Shown here in pieces: positions 44,125 to 55,450 of a stretch of DNA of 57,068 nt. Source of the stretch: Dimargaris cristalligena (Eukaryota; Kickxellomycota; Dimargaritomycetes; Dimargaritales; Dimargaritaceae); assembly GCA_027576995.1 (NCBI GenBank), contig JANBQC010000119.1, positions 1 through 57,068 on the forward strand, written 5' to 3'. Every line of letters starts with the position of its first letter. The first letter of the stretch is position 1. The notes beneath the pieces are model-generated. The model searched no databases and had not been told where the DNA came from. It saw only the letters and a list, made by a program, of their open reading frames with translations. The position numbers were made by a program, and so were the translations under genes.

Positions 44125-45159
44125 CTATTCCCCCACAGTCATTAGTGGGTCCAGTGCCACAAGGTAAATCTCTATAATAATGATACGAGAGGGTAAGTCC
44201 AAGAATTCATTTCACACGACCAATAATAAATGAAAAGATACTTGTGGAAAAGGAAAATGAAAAAGACATTATCCCCAAATCCATTCAAGGCCCCTTTTAT
44301 ATCAGTCGGCCCCAAACACAAATTCCCCAGCAGTACATGCCCAGTCGACAAGGAACACGACTTGCTAACCCTGAAGTGGTATCAATACGTGTATTTGCTC
44401 TATTAACCCTATAGGCCTTTTCTGACCAACCGTAGAATTGTACCCCCCTCCGCCAATCCACAAGCGTCAGAGTAACCTTAAATGGGGAAACCCGCGGCCA
44501 TAGCCTCCAAGGCGAACTCTCCCCCTCTTTAACCCCCAACTACCTGTGATATACCCAGTCTAAAGGGTACATCATAGTCTCGGATTGGGCGGCGGCACTC
44601 TTCTCTCCAAGTGGAAGTACTTTTCTCGGGATTGGGATGGTGGTGATCGATTGAATATATATCTGAATGTGAATGTGAAAGGGTGGGTACATGTCCAGTC
44701 AGTAGAGGTTGGCCGATTCACCTTTAACACTCCTCATTCGCCCTAATTTAGCCAGTCAGTGCCAGATTACATTTATGCCTCTCTTGCTCTTTGCAAACCC
44801 AACCAGAAAAGAACTTTACCACACTCATACTCCAATACTTCACACCCATTCATCACCCAAGTCGTATATCATTCAATGGAAAGTGGGGGTTGGACTGAAA
44901 TCCGACGACCGGTATTTAGCACACCAGGCCAGGCTGCATTCTTCTTATATATATATATATATATAACTTTTTTTAAGAAAAAACCCCCATACATTATTCA
45001 CGGAAAAGTACATTTTATATTTAGCGGATATTAAATTCAACCGGATAAGTAAGAAGAAACGGTGCCTCTCAAAAATCGGGCTGGTTGGGATGGAAAATGC
45101 AGATCCCCCACCAGCCATCGAACATAGAGGCATGGGCCAGTAGTTATTGGTGATAGAAA

Positions 45160-46832
45160 TCACTTCCGGCGCTTCATGCCCCACTTCATGATGGGCACAC
45201 CATCCGAGTCTTTCTCGACTATGATCTTTTCGCCCTTATCCTACCGATATCCCAATCAATCATTATTATTTTTTTAAAAAATATATATAAATACATATTA
45301 CCCAAGGCAAGGAATTCATACAATGGAGGTTAATCGTACTGTCGGGAATCAAAACGACCCGGACCATTAGCCCCAGATTCGGCGGGGTAGTAGGGGGTGG
45401 GCTATTATAACCAAAGGCTTGGGGAGTTGATAAAAAAAAACACCATAAACATACCTTCTTGTGCATAATGGCAATCAGTTCCTTTTCAGCCAGCTTCATC
45501 AGACTCAGCCGGTCGAGACGCGAATCCAATTGCTCGAGCATTGTAAGGCGCTTCTTGGCGTTTTTCTGGATTAAAAATAAAACAGTAGTATAAAATACAG
45601 GCAAAGGTAAATTCCGAGTTAGAACGGTACACTGAATAAAACCGCCAGTGGGGAGGAGGAATATAGAACAGTTCATGACAGCGGAGGTTTGTTTGTTTGT
45701 TTTTTTAAAAAAATAGGGAAATTTAGAGACGCCGTGAATCCAAACAGAAACCCGCCTAATCAAAATTGTAACCATAGTCATCCTTGATCATAAAAATAAT
45801 AAACATAGTCATCCTTGATCGGAACTTACCTGGTAGAATTTTTTGGAGACCTTTACGGATTCCTCCTGGAGCTGGGCCATGGTAGGCCGGTTGAATTTCC
45901 GTCCCATCAGCTCAGCGGGAGTATTGAAATATTCGGAAGGATTGAATTCAGCCACCTCCTCTTCGGTATCCACGAACACCGTGTGTTTCGTGTTACTCGA
46001 AGCTTTGGCTGGGTTGGCATAGTCATTTTTACCACCCTCCATCTGTTGATCTAAAAAGTGGATGGACTCCCGAAGCGAATCAATTTGCTATGCAATGCAG
46101 TAACAAGTACATACATACAAAGGTGCCAACATGCCACGGAACAAGCAACGTAACCCCCCCCCCCCAATAACCATAATAATCAAATGAGTATATCAATCAA
46201 TAAAGGAGGTTAGTAAACAGGCATTCGTACTCAATTGAAGTAATATCGAAAACATCGAAAGAAATGGCAGTGGTGATAAAATAGACGAACTTCGACTTAC
46301 CTTGCGCTCAAACTGAATATGGCTGTTGATTTTGGCCCGATCTTGAGACCGTAAAATGGCCAATAACTCCTCGGATTGTTCTTTGCCTCGAGTAACCACA
46401 TGTTTATCGTCCTAACGGCGGCATATAATTCAATTATATATATATATATATATATATTCCAAAGCGGTGAGCACAATAGTTGACAGATACTAATAACACC
46501 CCACTTCTCCTCAGCTAAAAGTATAGCATACATGTGCCCTTCCATAGCGATGGTATTGTATCAAACAGCAGCCTTCCGTATTGAATAGGCTAAACTTTAG
46601 GACCCAGCTCTCTTACCTTGAATTCGCCCTTCAGCATAGTCCGGGTGAACTCGTCGGGATTGCGTTCACGGGCTTGCTTTTGCAACGACCGGATCTTCTT
46701 GTTCTGGGTATGGGCATTCCGGGCGCGCAGCAGGTAATCCTTCTTCTTCTCGAGCAGCCCAAACTGGGACCGGTTCTTGAGCTGACCACGCTCCTTGTAG
46801 TCGGGTCGCTGAATGACATTGCGGAGACCCAT
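45160..46832 (-). CDS. UTP11: U3 snoRNA-associated protein 11 (SSU processome)
   Basis: Five exons, all phase 0: 46832-46617, 46411-46301, 46087-45830, 45565-45455 and 45240-45160; 258 residues, close to the usual 250-255. Utp11 belongs to the small-subunit processome and is needed for 18S rRNA processing in the nucleolus. The N-terminus is diagnostic: GLRNVIQRPDYKERGQ, FGLLEKKKDYLLRARNAHTQ and ERNPDEFTRTMLKGEFK. Exon 3 carries IHFLDQQMEGGKND and FVDTEEEVAEFNPSEYFNTP; exon 4 KKRLTMLEQLDSRLDRLSLM; exon 5 ends GMKRRK in a basic tail. The start chosen is MGLRN, which aligns with the family. An upstream in-frame Met sits in a Pro-rich leader not expected for this protein. A (TA)n run lies just upstream of exon 2, in intron 1. 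Confidence 0.93.
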
Positions 46833-47992
46833 GGTTGAAGACTGGGGGGGGGGGATCGTGCGTATGGGGAGAGTTGACAAGGTAGCAACCGAGCTGTTTT
46901 CTCTATCAGGGTGACTCGTATAGAGTGGGAGGCTTTCAGGGGCAATTTAGAACTGAGAGGAAATGAAGGTAGAGGGAGTATTTTAGCTGAATGGAAAGAG
47001 CGAAGGCTAGTGCACCAAGGGAGAGGACTCTGGGTGCGTATAAGGGAATTGTGTAGCTGCTGTAGAAAGTAGTAAAAGGTGCAAAACCGACCATTTCAAG
47101 GGGGGAAACTAGAGTAGTTCACAAGGCCAATTCTCTCATTCGGCGGCAGGCCTCCGCTAGTCTTTTACCCGCTTTCTATTTTATTTTTTTTGTCTCGGGC
47201 ATCACTCTCCTCTATATATTCCACAGGATGGCATAACATGGCGAACATTAGTCACATGACCAACCAGCCAGATGTCTAGAGGGGGATTGATTGGCCGCTA
47301 TACAATATGGATGAAATTCAAACCAGCTGTATAAGGTTCTATATAATACGTGTATGTGCGAATATATGGGAGAATAGCTTTTAACCAGTAATATTGGCCT
47401 CATCCAATGGATTTTTCGTTAAACAGCCTGAATGAACTTCTCCCATATAAAATAGTGGGAAAGAGTTTAAGTGGGTGAAGTTCATTCCAGCTGTCTAGGA
47501 GGGATTGCAATATATATTATGGCTATTGTAATTATTTGAAGAATAAAAGTAAAGGCCTCAAGTTTTATTATTTATATATAGCCACCACCTCTATTTAATC
47601 AACTCTATCTAGGAAAAATATTCAACTATCGCATTTTATGATTCTAGATATTCCCTATAGTATGCTATGGAATACAATCACTACCTATTTTCCCGTTTAC
47701 GGTTCATTTCAGAACCTATCCAACTGGCTTGGACTTCGGGTCCGGGTGTCCCCGTCACGTAATCATTTTTATTTCCCGGGATTTGATCAAATACCACCTG
47801 AACCAGGCACCGGAGAAGAATAGATTCCACAGTCCCACTCAACTCACTAAGTATGTATAATTTATTATATTCGGGGGTCTATGGAAAACCTGATTGAGAA
47901 ACAAACAAACAACCAATCAAAAAAAAAACACGCTACAAACCATTGGCGACTATGGCTGACGATCACACCGCTCACCTGTTGCGTGGCGTAGC
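46833..47992. other. intergenic spacer
   Basis: Upstream region of UTP11 and 3' region of the SQT1-like gene. It contains a complete inverted-repeat element (47305-47448) plus a stray terminal repeat (47471-47495). No gene recognised. Confidence 0.5.
47305..47448 (-). repeat. 144-bp terminal-inverted-repeat element, copy C
   Basis: Full-length copy in reverse orientation to the others. The left end ATATGGATGAAATTCAAACC pairs with the right end, which reads ATATGGGAGAAGTTCATTCA on the minus strand. Inside, read on the minus strand, are TTTAACGAAAAATCCATTGG and ATGAGGCCAATATTACTGGT, nearly identical to copy B. Immediately downstream (47471-47495) a lone terminal repeat (GTGGGTGAAGTTCATTCCAG) marks a second, deleted insertion. 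Confidence 0.8.
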
Positions 47993-49592
47993 TTAGTAAT
48001 TAAAGACGAGACTGCAGCCGTCGTCCGATCCAGTGACGACGGTACGTCCGTCCCGAGTTTGGGCAAAGTCTAAAATAACATCCTCATGACCGACCCATTT
48101 TTGCTCGCACTGGCCTGTCCGGGCATCCCATACCCGAACCGTACCGTCGCCCGAGCTGGTCGTCATCAAAGGGGAGGTGGCGTGCCACTGGAGTTTGGTG
48201 ACCGGGCCCTGTTAACAACATAAGGAATGGGCGCCATGGGGGGGGAGAGGGCAAGCCATAGTAGAGTTAGTAAGCAGTATAAAGTATGCTATAAGAGAAG
48301 GGTGGTGGAGGATGGACGTCGTATAGCGTACATCGTTAAATAAAGAGGGTGGCGGGACTTACATCATGTCGAACCGTTTGCCGGAGACGGAGGGTTTGGG
48401 TATCCCAAATGTTGACGGTGCAGTCGACCGAACCGGTGGCGGCGAAGGGAAGGACGGGTGAGAAGCCCACCGTTTCAATCGATTCGGTATGGCCACCGAG
48501 GGAACCCACGATATTCCCGTTCTGGATATGAACGAGGCGGGCGGTGTGGTCACTGGACCCCGTCATGGCCAGGGTACTATCGGCGGTAATCCCCACGCAG
48601 GTGATGGTTTCCGAGTGGAACCGGGCATCGTCGGCGCCGGACAGACGGTGGATAGCCGAGGCCGTTTTCGGGTCCCAAATGATGAGGGAGCCATTATCAG
48701 CGCCGGACACAATCGTTTTCCCGTCGGGCGTGAATTTACCGCACGTGACGGACTCGGCGTGCCCGGAGAAGACCTGCATGAACTGGCCCGAGGGGAGCAA
48801 CCACATCCACATGGTACCGTCGGCCGACCCGGCCAGGAGGATATTCCCTTTACTGTGCCATTCGATCCAGTTGACATCCGCGGAGGGTCCCTCCAAAGCG
48901 GCGGTGAGCTGTCCCGTGGCGGTGGCCCACACCCGCACCTGGCCGTCTAAGCCCGCCGCCGCCATGAGACTGCCGTCCACATTAAAACCCACGGCCGTTA
49001 CGGAATCCGTGAAACCATCCAGAGCGTTGCCGGGATGAACCGCTTCGCCCGTGTCCCGGCGCCACAAGTACGCCTTGTCGTCGCCTCCGCCGGTTAGCAC
49101 GAGGGTGTCGTCGGTGGGGTGCAAATCGACGGAATAGACGGGTTCCTTGTGGGCAAAAAACCCCTGGACGGAATCGTCCTTGAATTCCAGCTCGTTGTTG
49201 CCATTGTCCTCGCCGTCCGACTCGGAAATGTAGTTGGGATCGTCCGTGGGGAGGGGCTCGAACTCATCGGCAATTTCGTCTGGTTCAAGGTGCTCGGGGG
49301 CTCCTTCGGCCTCGGGCGACATGCGCTGCATGGGTGGGAATTGGGTGCACAAGAGAGTGAAATGTAATATATAGGGTGGGGGGGGAGGAGGAGACAGTTA
49401 GAGGGTGCTCTAATCAGAATTTTCGACTAGAGAGGGGGTCACAACAATCAGCCAGGCAGTATAGTGCCTTTTTTCCGGGGTTTGATAAGAGGGGGGGGTC
49501 CTCCTTGATCGCAACGCAGGTATTTCACCCCAATTCGAAGGGCCAATGCCTCGGCGCATGCTTACCTCATTGTCAGTGTCCATGGCACTCAT
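47993..49592 (-). CDS. SQT1: WD40 ribosome-assembly protein SQT1/AAMP
   Basis: Three exons, 49592-49566 (MSAMDTDNE), 49325-48363 and 48208-47993, all phase 0; 401 residues. Yeast Sqt1 is a dedicated chaperone that binds nascent Rpl10 (uL16) before it joins the 60S subunit; the animal homolog is AAMP. An acidic N-terminus (about 65 residues, many Asp/Glu; SESDGEDNGNNELEF) precedes WD repeats filling the rest. Examples are HKEPVYSVDLHP-x(13)-DDKAYLWR, GFNVDGSLMAAAGLDGQVRVW, WIEWHSKGNILLAGSADGTMW, GHAESVTCGKF and GHTESIETVGFSP. The last exon reads SSGDGTVRVWDARTGQCEQK and ends TGSDDGCSLVFNY. The repeat register and the WIEWH motif fit AAMP/Sqt1 better than generic WD proteins. It lies next to UTP11 on the same strand. 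Confidence 0.88.
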
Positions 49593-50551
49593 GGTATGAA
49601 TTTGGGAATCTTCGGGGAGGGTAATTTAAATAGACGAGGAAATGCGAATGGGGGACGCTTGAATGTAAAAAATGCGACAATAGCTAAAGCCGAATTGGTC
49701 GGAAGTACCAAGCTAAAGCAGAGCTACTGTAATATGGGTTCACTGCCCTCCCAGTCTCGTTTTGACCAGCGAGCGAAGAAAAAAAATAGGATTAGTAATT
49801 TATGTATATATTTTTATACACATACCTTGTTATTAAGCACGAATCGTTTTCTATCCCGAGTTGCCCAGTATTCGGATGATTAATCCAGCCAAGTCAGATT
49901 CGATACATGACGCCACTACAACCGTAGGGGAGAGGAGAACCACAGCGCCGTGCCCCTTCCTCCCCCCACCCGCTACTAAACCCTAGTTATAGTAGTGAAG
50001 TTCCAAAATTCGGATACTAGAGTGATTCCCGAATTGTTTTCGAATGAAGAGGGGTTTTATCGGGGGAATTGTCGGCCACCACGGGCTTTATTTAAAAAGA
50101 GATGGGTGCCTTTCCCCCCGTTTCCACTTGTGGTGCGCCCTATGGCTCTAGCTGCAGTCAGGGCCACAGCAATCATCTGCCAACGCAATATTGTTTATTC
50201 CCTGGCTGCCAGCAGCCATACAACGTTGGTTTCCCCTGGTCAGCAGCTGTGGAAGCGGTTCATTAACCAGCCTCTACAGTGGTCCCCGGCCTAGTCCTTT
50301 AACAGTGTAATCTATAGCTGTGGAGTTTTGTTTTGGCTAGTTCTAAACTCCTCCTCCCCCGCAGACTTCTTGTAAGCCCCTCTCATATATTCCGGGTGAG
50401 GGTTGTTGGTCTTTGGCACCAAGGCTCCCCCTTTGCCTGTTTCAGTTGACCTCTTTTCAGCATGACTTGGCTTGTTTTTCTATCCGACCATTGCCGTATT
50501 CTATCTTCTTCTCCCTTTCTCCTGTACCCCTACAGCACCACCACCAGAGCC
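49593..50551. other. divergent promoter region
   Basis: Lies between the SQT1-like gene (minus) and the TMEM184-like gene (plus), so it carries both promoters. A pyrimidine-rich tract ending ccccctacag-like sequence just before 50536 suggests a leader intron of the plus-strand gene. No gene recognised. Confidence 0.5.
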
Positions 50552-52528
50552 ATGGCCCGGGTGGAGGACCAGTACCAAACCCTGGTGCACTTGGCCGCCG
50601 TCTTCTCCAGCCTTGCCACTCTCATCTCCCTATGGAGCATGTGGAACCACCTGAAGCTCTACCACCAGCCGGGGCTCCAGCGCTGGGTGATTCGCTTGTT
50701 GTGGATGACCCCCGTCTATGCCCTTACCTCCTGGGCCAGTCTGCAGTCCATCGACGCCGCTTACTACCTCGACACCGTCCGGGACGTGTACGAAGGCTTC
50801 GTCATTTACTCCTTCTTCAACCTACTGGTCAGCTACCTGGGCGGTGAGCGGGCCCTGCTGATTATGTTGCACGGTCGGCCGCCTACTCCGCACATGTGGC
50901 CCGTCCACTACTGGGCCCGGCCCATGGTCGTCGGCGACCCCTACAGTTTTCTGTTCCTCAAGCGTGGTATCCTCCAGTACGTCTACGTCAAGCCCGTCCT
51001 GGCCATTATCACCATGTTGCTCAAGTCCAACGCCGTGTACGAGGACGGCAACTTCGCCTTGACCAGCGGCTATTTCTGGGTCTCCTTCGTGTATAACCTG
51101 AGCGTCTCCTGGTGTTTGTATTGCTTGGCCATCTTCTTTATGGCCACCAAGGAGGACCTGCAGCCTTTCCGGCCGTTCCCCAAATTCCTCTGTGTCAAGG
51201 CCATTCTGTTCTTTTCGTTTTGGCAGAGTTTGGCCATTTCCGTGATGGTCTCCCTGGGCGTGATTCAGAGCACCGATACCCTGACTACGGAAAATTTATC
51301 CGTTTTTTTGCAGGACTGGCTCATTTGTCTGGAAATGGTGTTCGCCGCATTGGGCCATTGGTATTCCTTCTCCCACCACGATTTCACCCCCACCCAACGC
51401 ATCAGCGCCCGGATGCAGCTCAAGTACGCCTTCCGGGATGCCGTGGGGATCAAGGATATCATCGTGGATTCAGTAGATACCTACACCGGCCACGGCTTTA
51501 CTTACCGGGCCTTTGACTCCATTGAATCAACCCGCCCCGCCGGGGAACGCCCCCAGATGCACCCCGGCGACCAAAACCGGCTCATGGCCGGCATGCGCTA
51601 CACCCGCGGCGGAACCGGAAAATACTGGTTGCCCGTGGATGCCACGGGTGAACGCCGCGTGCACCGGCACCGGCCCCAACTGCCCCGGCAGTCCCCCCAC
51701 TTCCGCCCATCCACCACTCGCCTGCATTCCGACCGCACTCCCCTGTTATTGGCCATCGATATGCCCGGTGGTTACAGCGCTACCCCTCCCGAATCGCCCG
51801 TCCCTCCCGGCTACCCCCGCCGCTCCTCCAAACACTCCATCCGATCCCCGGACACCATTGGTCCCCCCCCCTCTTCCTCCTCCTCCGGCTGGCCGCACCC
51901 TAAAGGCGCTATCCCCTCCTCCGATAGTACCCGGAGCCCCTCCCCCGAACTATCCACGGCCGGGGGTCTGGTCCCTAACCCAAACCAGGATTTGAACTTG
52001 ACCATTTTCGAGGACCTCGATGATCCATCTAACCAATACTTCGAGGCCTTGTTCGATGCTGCCATGGAATTGCCCGCCGAAGGGGACGCCAATTGTCCCG
52101 TCATTGATTCGTCTACCTTACCCCGCTCGGCCTACACCCTCCCCACTCGGCTCGGTCGATCCCACCGTCGACGCCACCCGGTACGGTCTCGGAGTATCTC
52201 CCGCCAGTCCCGGACGAGTAGTCGGCCCTCAAAACGACCGGCTTCGCGATCCGGACCCCGGCGACCCGCGGGTTCCCCCACGACCGCTGAAACGCCGCCG
52301 GCTTTCCGGCCACCTAGTGGAAGTGGAAATGGAAATAATGGTGGTAGTAGCCATGTTCCCGGTCCCGTCTTGAGCGGCGTGGCGGCTCCGGCCGATTCGG
52401 AAGAAACCCCGCCGTCGGTGCCTGATCTACCCGAGTCCGTGTGGGGTTCCCCGTCGAACATCGGCGTTGGAGCAAGGGTGAGCACATGGGATAGTGTGAA
52501 TGATTTTTATAAGGGTCCTATAATTTAA
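50552..52528 (+). CDS. TMEM184/DUF300 (organic solute transporter alpha-like) membrane protein
   Basis: 658 residues from the ATG at 50552 (MARVEDQYQ). The frame continues 30 codons upstream to another ATG, but that part crosses a pyrimidine tract and an acceptor-like tacag, so the later start is preferred. Residues about 10-300 hold seven predicted membrane spans. The family landmarks are present: WVIRLLWMTPVYALTSWASL, VRDVYEGFVIYSFFNLLVSY, FLKRGILQYVYVKPVLAI, and KAILFFSFWQSLAISVMVSL. RMQLKYAFRDAVGIKDIIVD marks the end of the domain. The last 330 residues are a disordered Pro/Ser/Arg-rich cytosolic tail. Fungal members act at vacuolar or plasma membranes, and transport is assumed from the animal Ost-alpha homolog. 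The substrate is not known. Confidence 0.88.
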   Translation: MARVEDQYQTLVHLAAVFSSLATLISLWSMWNHLKLYHQPGLQRWVIRLLWMTPVYALTSWASLQSIDAAYYLDTVRDVYEGFVIYSFFNLLVSYLGGERALLIMLHGRPPTPHMWPVHYWARPMVVGDPYSFLFLKRGILQYVYVKPVLAIITMLLKSNAVYEDGNFALTSGYFWVSFVYNLSVSWCLYCLAIFFMATKEDLQPFRPFPKFLCVKAILFFSFWQSLAISVMVSLGVIQSTDTLTTENLSVFLQDWLICLEMVFAALGHWYSFSHHDFTPTQRISARMQLKYAFRDAVGIKDIIVDSVDTYTGHGFTYRAFDSIESTRPAGERPQMHPGDQNRLMAGMRYTRGGTGKYWLPVDATGERRVHRHRPQLPRQSPHFRPSTTRLHSDRTPLLLAIDMPGGYSATPPESPVPPGYPRRSSKHSIRSPDTIGPPPSSSSSGWPHPKGAIPSSDSTRSPSPELSTAGGLVPNPNQDLNLTIFEDLDDPSNQYFEALFDAAMELPAEGDANCPVIDSSTLPRSAYTLPTRLGRSHRRRHPVRSRSISRQSRTSSRPSKRPASRSGPRRPAGSPTTAETPPAFRPPSGSGNGNNGGSSHVPGPVLSGVAAPADSEETPPSVPDLPESVWGSPSNIGVGARVSTWDSVNDFYKGPII

Positions 52529-53776
52529 TCCCCCCTTCTCTCCCCTTCTTCATCCACCAATCCCAAGTTTGTTTTTTTATTAGTATTATTATTTATTTTT
52601 GCCCAGGGTGAGCTTGGCCATATCTATTTATCCGCTTTTTCATTCCTTCATTATTTCTTTCTAGATCACATTAACTAAGCTGGCCGGTTTTCAAATGATG
52701 AGCGGGCACCATACCCTTATTGTATTCCGTGGCCCTCTTGGCCTATGGCCGATACCAAGGGCCATTGAGTTTTGGTTTTTGTGGGTGAATGAAGGCACAT
52801 CTTCTTTGGAGTTTTCTGTATTGCTTTTTTAATATTCTTCATTCCCTGTCTCCTTTATCGCCGCCACCATGGGCTATTCATTTTCATTCAATGTATTTTA
52901 TTTTCCAGAGATTATTGTCCAGGGATACAGTTTCGGTTATTATCCCGCGCATTAGAACCTCATTAAAGTTTACAGTACCCGGAATGCAATGTGCCTTTAT
53001 ATGGGAGAAGTTCAATCCGGCTGTATAACGAAACATCCATTGAATGAGGCCAATATTACTGGTTAAAAGCTGTTCTCAAATATATTCGTCCATACACGTA
53101 TTATGTAAAACCTTATACAGCTGGTTTGAATTTCTTCCATATGGTGGGCATTGGACTTGTAATGCGACCATGGGTTACAGTTTACTTTTGTTTTGCAATA
53201 ATGCCCAAGGATTATTGATGAATGGGGTGGGCCTACGGTGCACCGTACAGAAATACCGGGTTATTTATACTTTTGGGTTCACTTTTGACTAGTGCTCGGC
53301 TTTGGCATACCCTTCGCTGGCATGAAGTGGGCTCCGAAAGGGCATCCCGGAGAAATAATACATTGGGGCCTGGTTTTAAGAAGGGTAACCGTGGATTTGG
53401 GTAATCACGTGGCACTTATTTGGTCTGGGTGAGCGGACTTTGGCTGGAGGCTGTTATTTGGGAGAGGTGTGGCGGGAGCAGGCCCTGGGCCATCAACTAA
53501 CCAGACAATTGGCTGGATCACACATACAGCAACATAATCGTTTGTCCCTCTGCTACTACTGAGTCTAGGCGGAGCTGCTGTGGTGTGGATGGCGCTCAGT
53601 AGGCAAGACGTGTCCTAATCCTGATTGAGGCCTCACCCATCCCCTTCTCCTCCTTAGCACATCCGGTCATTCCTTTCATCCTCCTATTTATTTAGCTTCC
53701 TTTAAAGTACTGGCGAGCAAAAGGGTTCTTCGAGTTCTCTGGCCTTTGTCCCTCCCCTCCCCTTTTTGACTCCATC
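52529..53776. other. intergenic spacer
   Basis: 3' region of the TMEM184-like gene and promoter of OST1, with one inverted-repeat element (52999-53142). GC-poor with poly-T runs near 52570. No gene recognised. Confidence 0.5.
52999..53142 (+). repeat. 144-bp terminal-inverted-repeat element, copy B
   Basis: The best-preserved copy. The left end is ATATGGGAGAAGTTCAATCC; the right end on the other strand is ATATGGAAGAAATTCAAACC; both inverted repeats run about 30 bases to TGTATAA. The inner part (ACGAAACATCCATTGAATGA, then GGCCAATATTACTGG) is shared with copy C in the opposite orientation. Flanked by TA on both sides. Confidence 0.8.
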
Positions 53777-55450
53777 ATGCTACCCGCCCGTGTTCCTAGC
53801 CGGTTCCGCGCGGCAGTCACGGCTCTGAGTCTTTACCAGCTCATCTTGGTCGCTGTCCTAGCCCTATGTATCACCACCACCACTCCCGTTTTGGCGCATA
53901 AGGCCGCTGCTGTTGCCCCCGCTCCCAATGAAGCTTCCACCCTGGAGCAACAGTCCGTCATCCGCCACATTGACCTCACTTCCACGGTCGTGCATGAAAC
54001 AGTCGATGTTGTCCTCGTCAACCGTGGCGAAGCTCCCGCCGAACGCTACTTCTGGTTAATGCCCAACGCCACCGACGCTCAGGCTGCTTTGGTCTACGCC
54101 AGCGTAGCTCCGCCATCCGACCAACCCCTGCCCATCGTACGTTTGGACGAACCGCTCACCGATGCTGATACCGCCAAGGACGGTTCTACTTCGACTCCCA
54201 ACACTTATGTGGTGTACTCCATCGAACTACCCACCCCCTTGGCCGTTGGGCAAACGATCGAGCTGAAGATTCTGGTGGTCCATACCCAGGCTACCCACCC
54301 GTTTCCCCGCCGCATCGGCCAGTTTGACAGCCAGAGCCTCCGGTTTGACGGAAACGCTTATCTCACTAGCCTATACTTCACCCACGAGGAGAAGACCGTC
54401 ATCACCCTCCGGGGCGGTAACGTCCACTCCTACAGTACCGATCCCCAACCGGTCGCCAAAGTCGCCAAGAAAATCACGTACGGGCCCTACCGGTCGGTAC
54501 CCGCCCTCGCCCAGCAACCGATCCAGATACACTACCCCTTTGCCGACCCGGGCCTCTGGATCCCTTCGGCCGTACGACATATCGAGATCAGCCACTGGGC
54601 CGGCCAGCTTTCCGTCGACGAACACGTGGTGGTCCGCAATAACGGCGCTCTACTCAAGGGCAATTACCAAATGAATCTGATGCTGGGCCCCGATTCGACC
54701 AACGGGTTCGTGGTTAACCAGTTCATCCTGAAACTACCGAAGGATTCCCACTCCGTCTATTTCCGCGACGAAGTAGGCAACGTGTCCACCACCAACCTGA
54801 GCTACGATGCTAGTTTCGGTCGCCTCCAATTCGTTTCCCGTTACCCGCTGGCCGGAGGGTGGATCTACAACTGGAACCACGGCTACAAACAACCCTTAGC
54901 CGATGTGTTGCGCTACGACGGTGCGACCGACCGTTACAATCTTCAAGTCCGTCTCCCGACGTATTTCCCCAATGCCCCCGTGGAAGAGGCTGAACTAGAG
55001 GTCGTCCTCCCTGAAGGGGCCACAGACATCCAAGTATCCATGGGCATGGCGGTCGAATCCATGGAACAGACCCCTTACTATACCTACATGGACAGTGTCG
55101 GGCGACCCCTACTCCGGATCCGCCGGCGTTTGGTGGTGGATGAACACCAAATGTACCCCATCATCGTCTCCTACCGTTTTGACGTACTGGCCCTCCTCCT
55201 GAAACCGCTGGCCTTGGCCGGACTGTTCTTCGGCCTGTTCCTGCTGGCATCCATCAAAAGTCGCCTCCACTTTAGTCTTTTACCCGCGTCAACTAAGGTA
55301 TCCACCTCCACCACTACCCCGCTGACGCCCGGCTTGGCTAGCTCGGACTCGATGGTTGGTTCGACGAAAGAAAAGCACGATACTGCGGCCCCTGCTGCTA
55401 CCCCCACCAAAACCGGTGAGGGCAAGAATAAGAAGAAGAAGAAGAAGTAA
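53777..55450 (+). CDS. OST1: ribophorin I, oligosaccharyltransferase subunit OST1
   Basis: 557 residues, single exon. OST1 is a non-catalytic subunit of the ER oligosaccharyltransferase that N-glycosylates nascent proteins. A signal peptide (LILVAVLALCITTTTPVLA) precedes the lumenal ribophorin I domain. Recognisable pieces are IRHIDLTSTVVHETVDVVLV, RYFWLMP, THPFPRRIGQFDSQSLRFDG, ITYGPYRSVPA, FADPGLWIPSAVRHIEISHW and YYTYMDSVGRPLLRIRRR. One membrane span (about residues 475-497; LALAGLFFGLFLLASI) is followed by a cytosolic tail of about 55 residues. The tail is Ser/Thr/Pro-rich and ends in a lysine run (GKNKKKKKK). The length matches the family's lumenal-plus-TM layout. The lysine end could serve ER retention or ribosome contact, but that is inference. 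Confidence 0.93.
   Translation: MLPARVPSRFRAAVTALSLYQLILVAVLALCITTTTPVLAHKAAAVAPAPNEASTLEQQSVIRHIDLTSTVVHETVDVVLVNRGEAPAERYFWLMPNATDAQAALVYASVAPPSDQPLPIVRLDEPLTDADTAKDGSTSTPNTYVVYSIELPTPLAVGQTIELKILVVHTQATHPFPRRIGQFDSQSLRFDGNAYLTSLYFTHEEKTVITLRGGNVHSYSTDPQPVAKVAKKITYGPYRSVPALAQQPIQIHYPFADPGLWIPSAVRHIEISHWAGQLSVDEHVVVRNNGALLKGNYQMNLMLGPDSTNGFVVNQFILKLPKDSHSVYFRDEVGNVSTTNLSYDASFGRLQFVSRYPLAGGWIYNWNHGYKQPLADVLRYDGATDRYNLQVRLPTYFPNAPVEEAELEVVLPEGATDIQVSMGMAVESMEQTPYYTYMDSVGRPLLRIRRRLVVDEHQMYPIIVSYRFDVLALLLKPLALAGLFFGLFLLASIKSRLHFSLLPASTKVSTSTTTPLTPGLASSDSMVGSTKEKHDTAAPAATPTKTGEGKNKKKKKK

Larger units (their letters stand above)
43589..45159. other. intergenic spacer rich in simple repeats
   Basis: Promoter side of the TRAIP-like gene and 3' region of UTP11. 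It holds a 29-bp minisatellite (43712-43800), a (GA)n tract (43963-43990), poly-C, and a (CT)n tract (44094-44124) that is the inverted partner of the GA tract. A (TA)n run lies at about 44946-44966. No gene recognised. Confidence 0.5.

Noticed and set aside
48489..49038. plus-strand frames of 153-164 codons
   Set aside because: Antisense of the SQT1 WD repeats.
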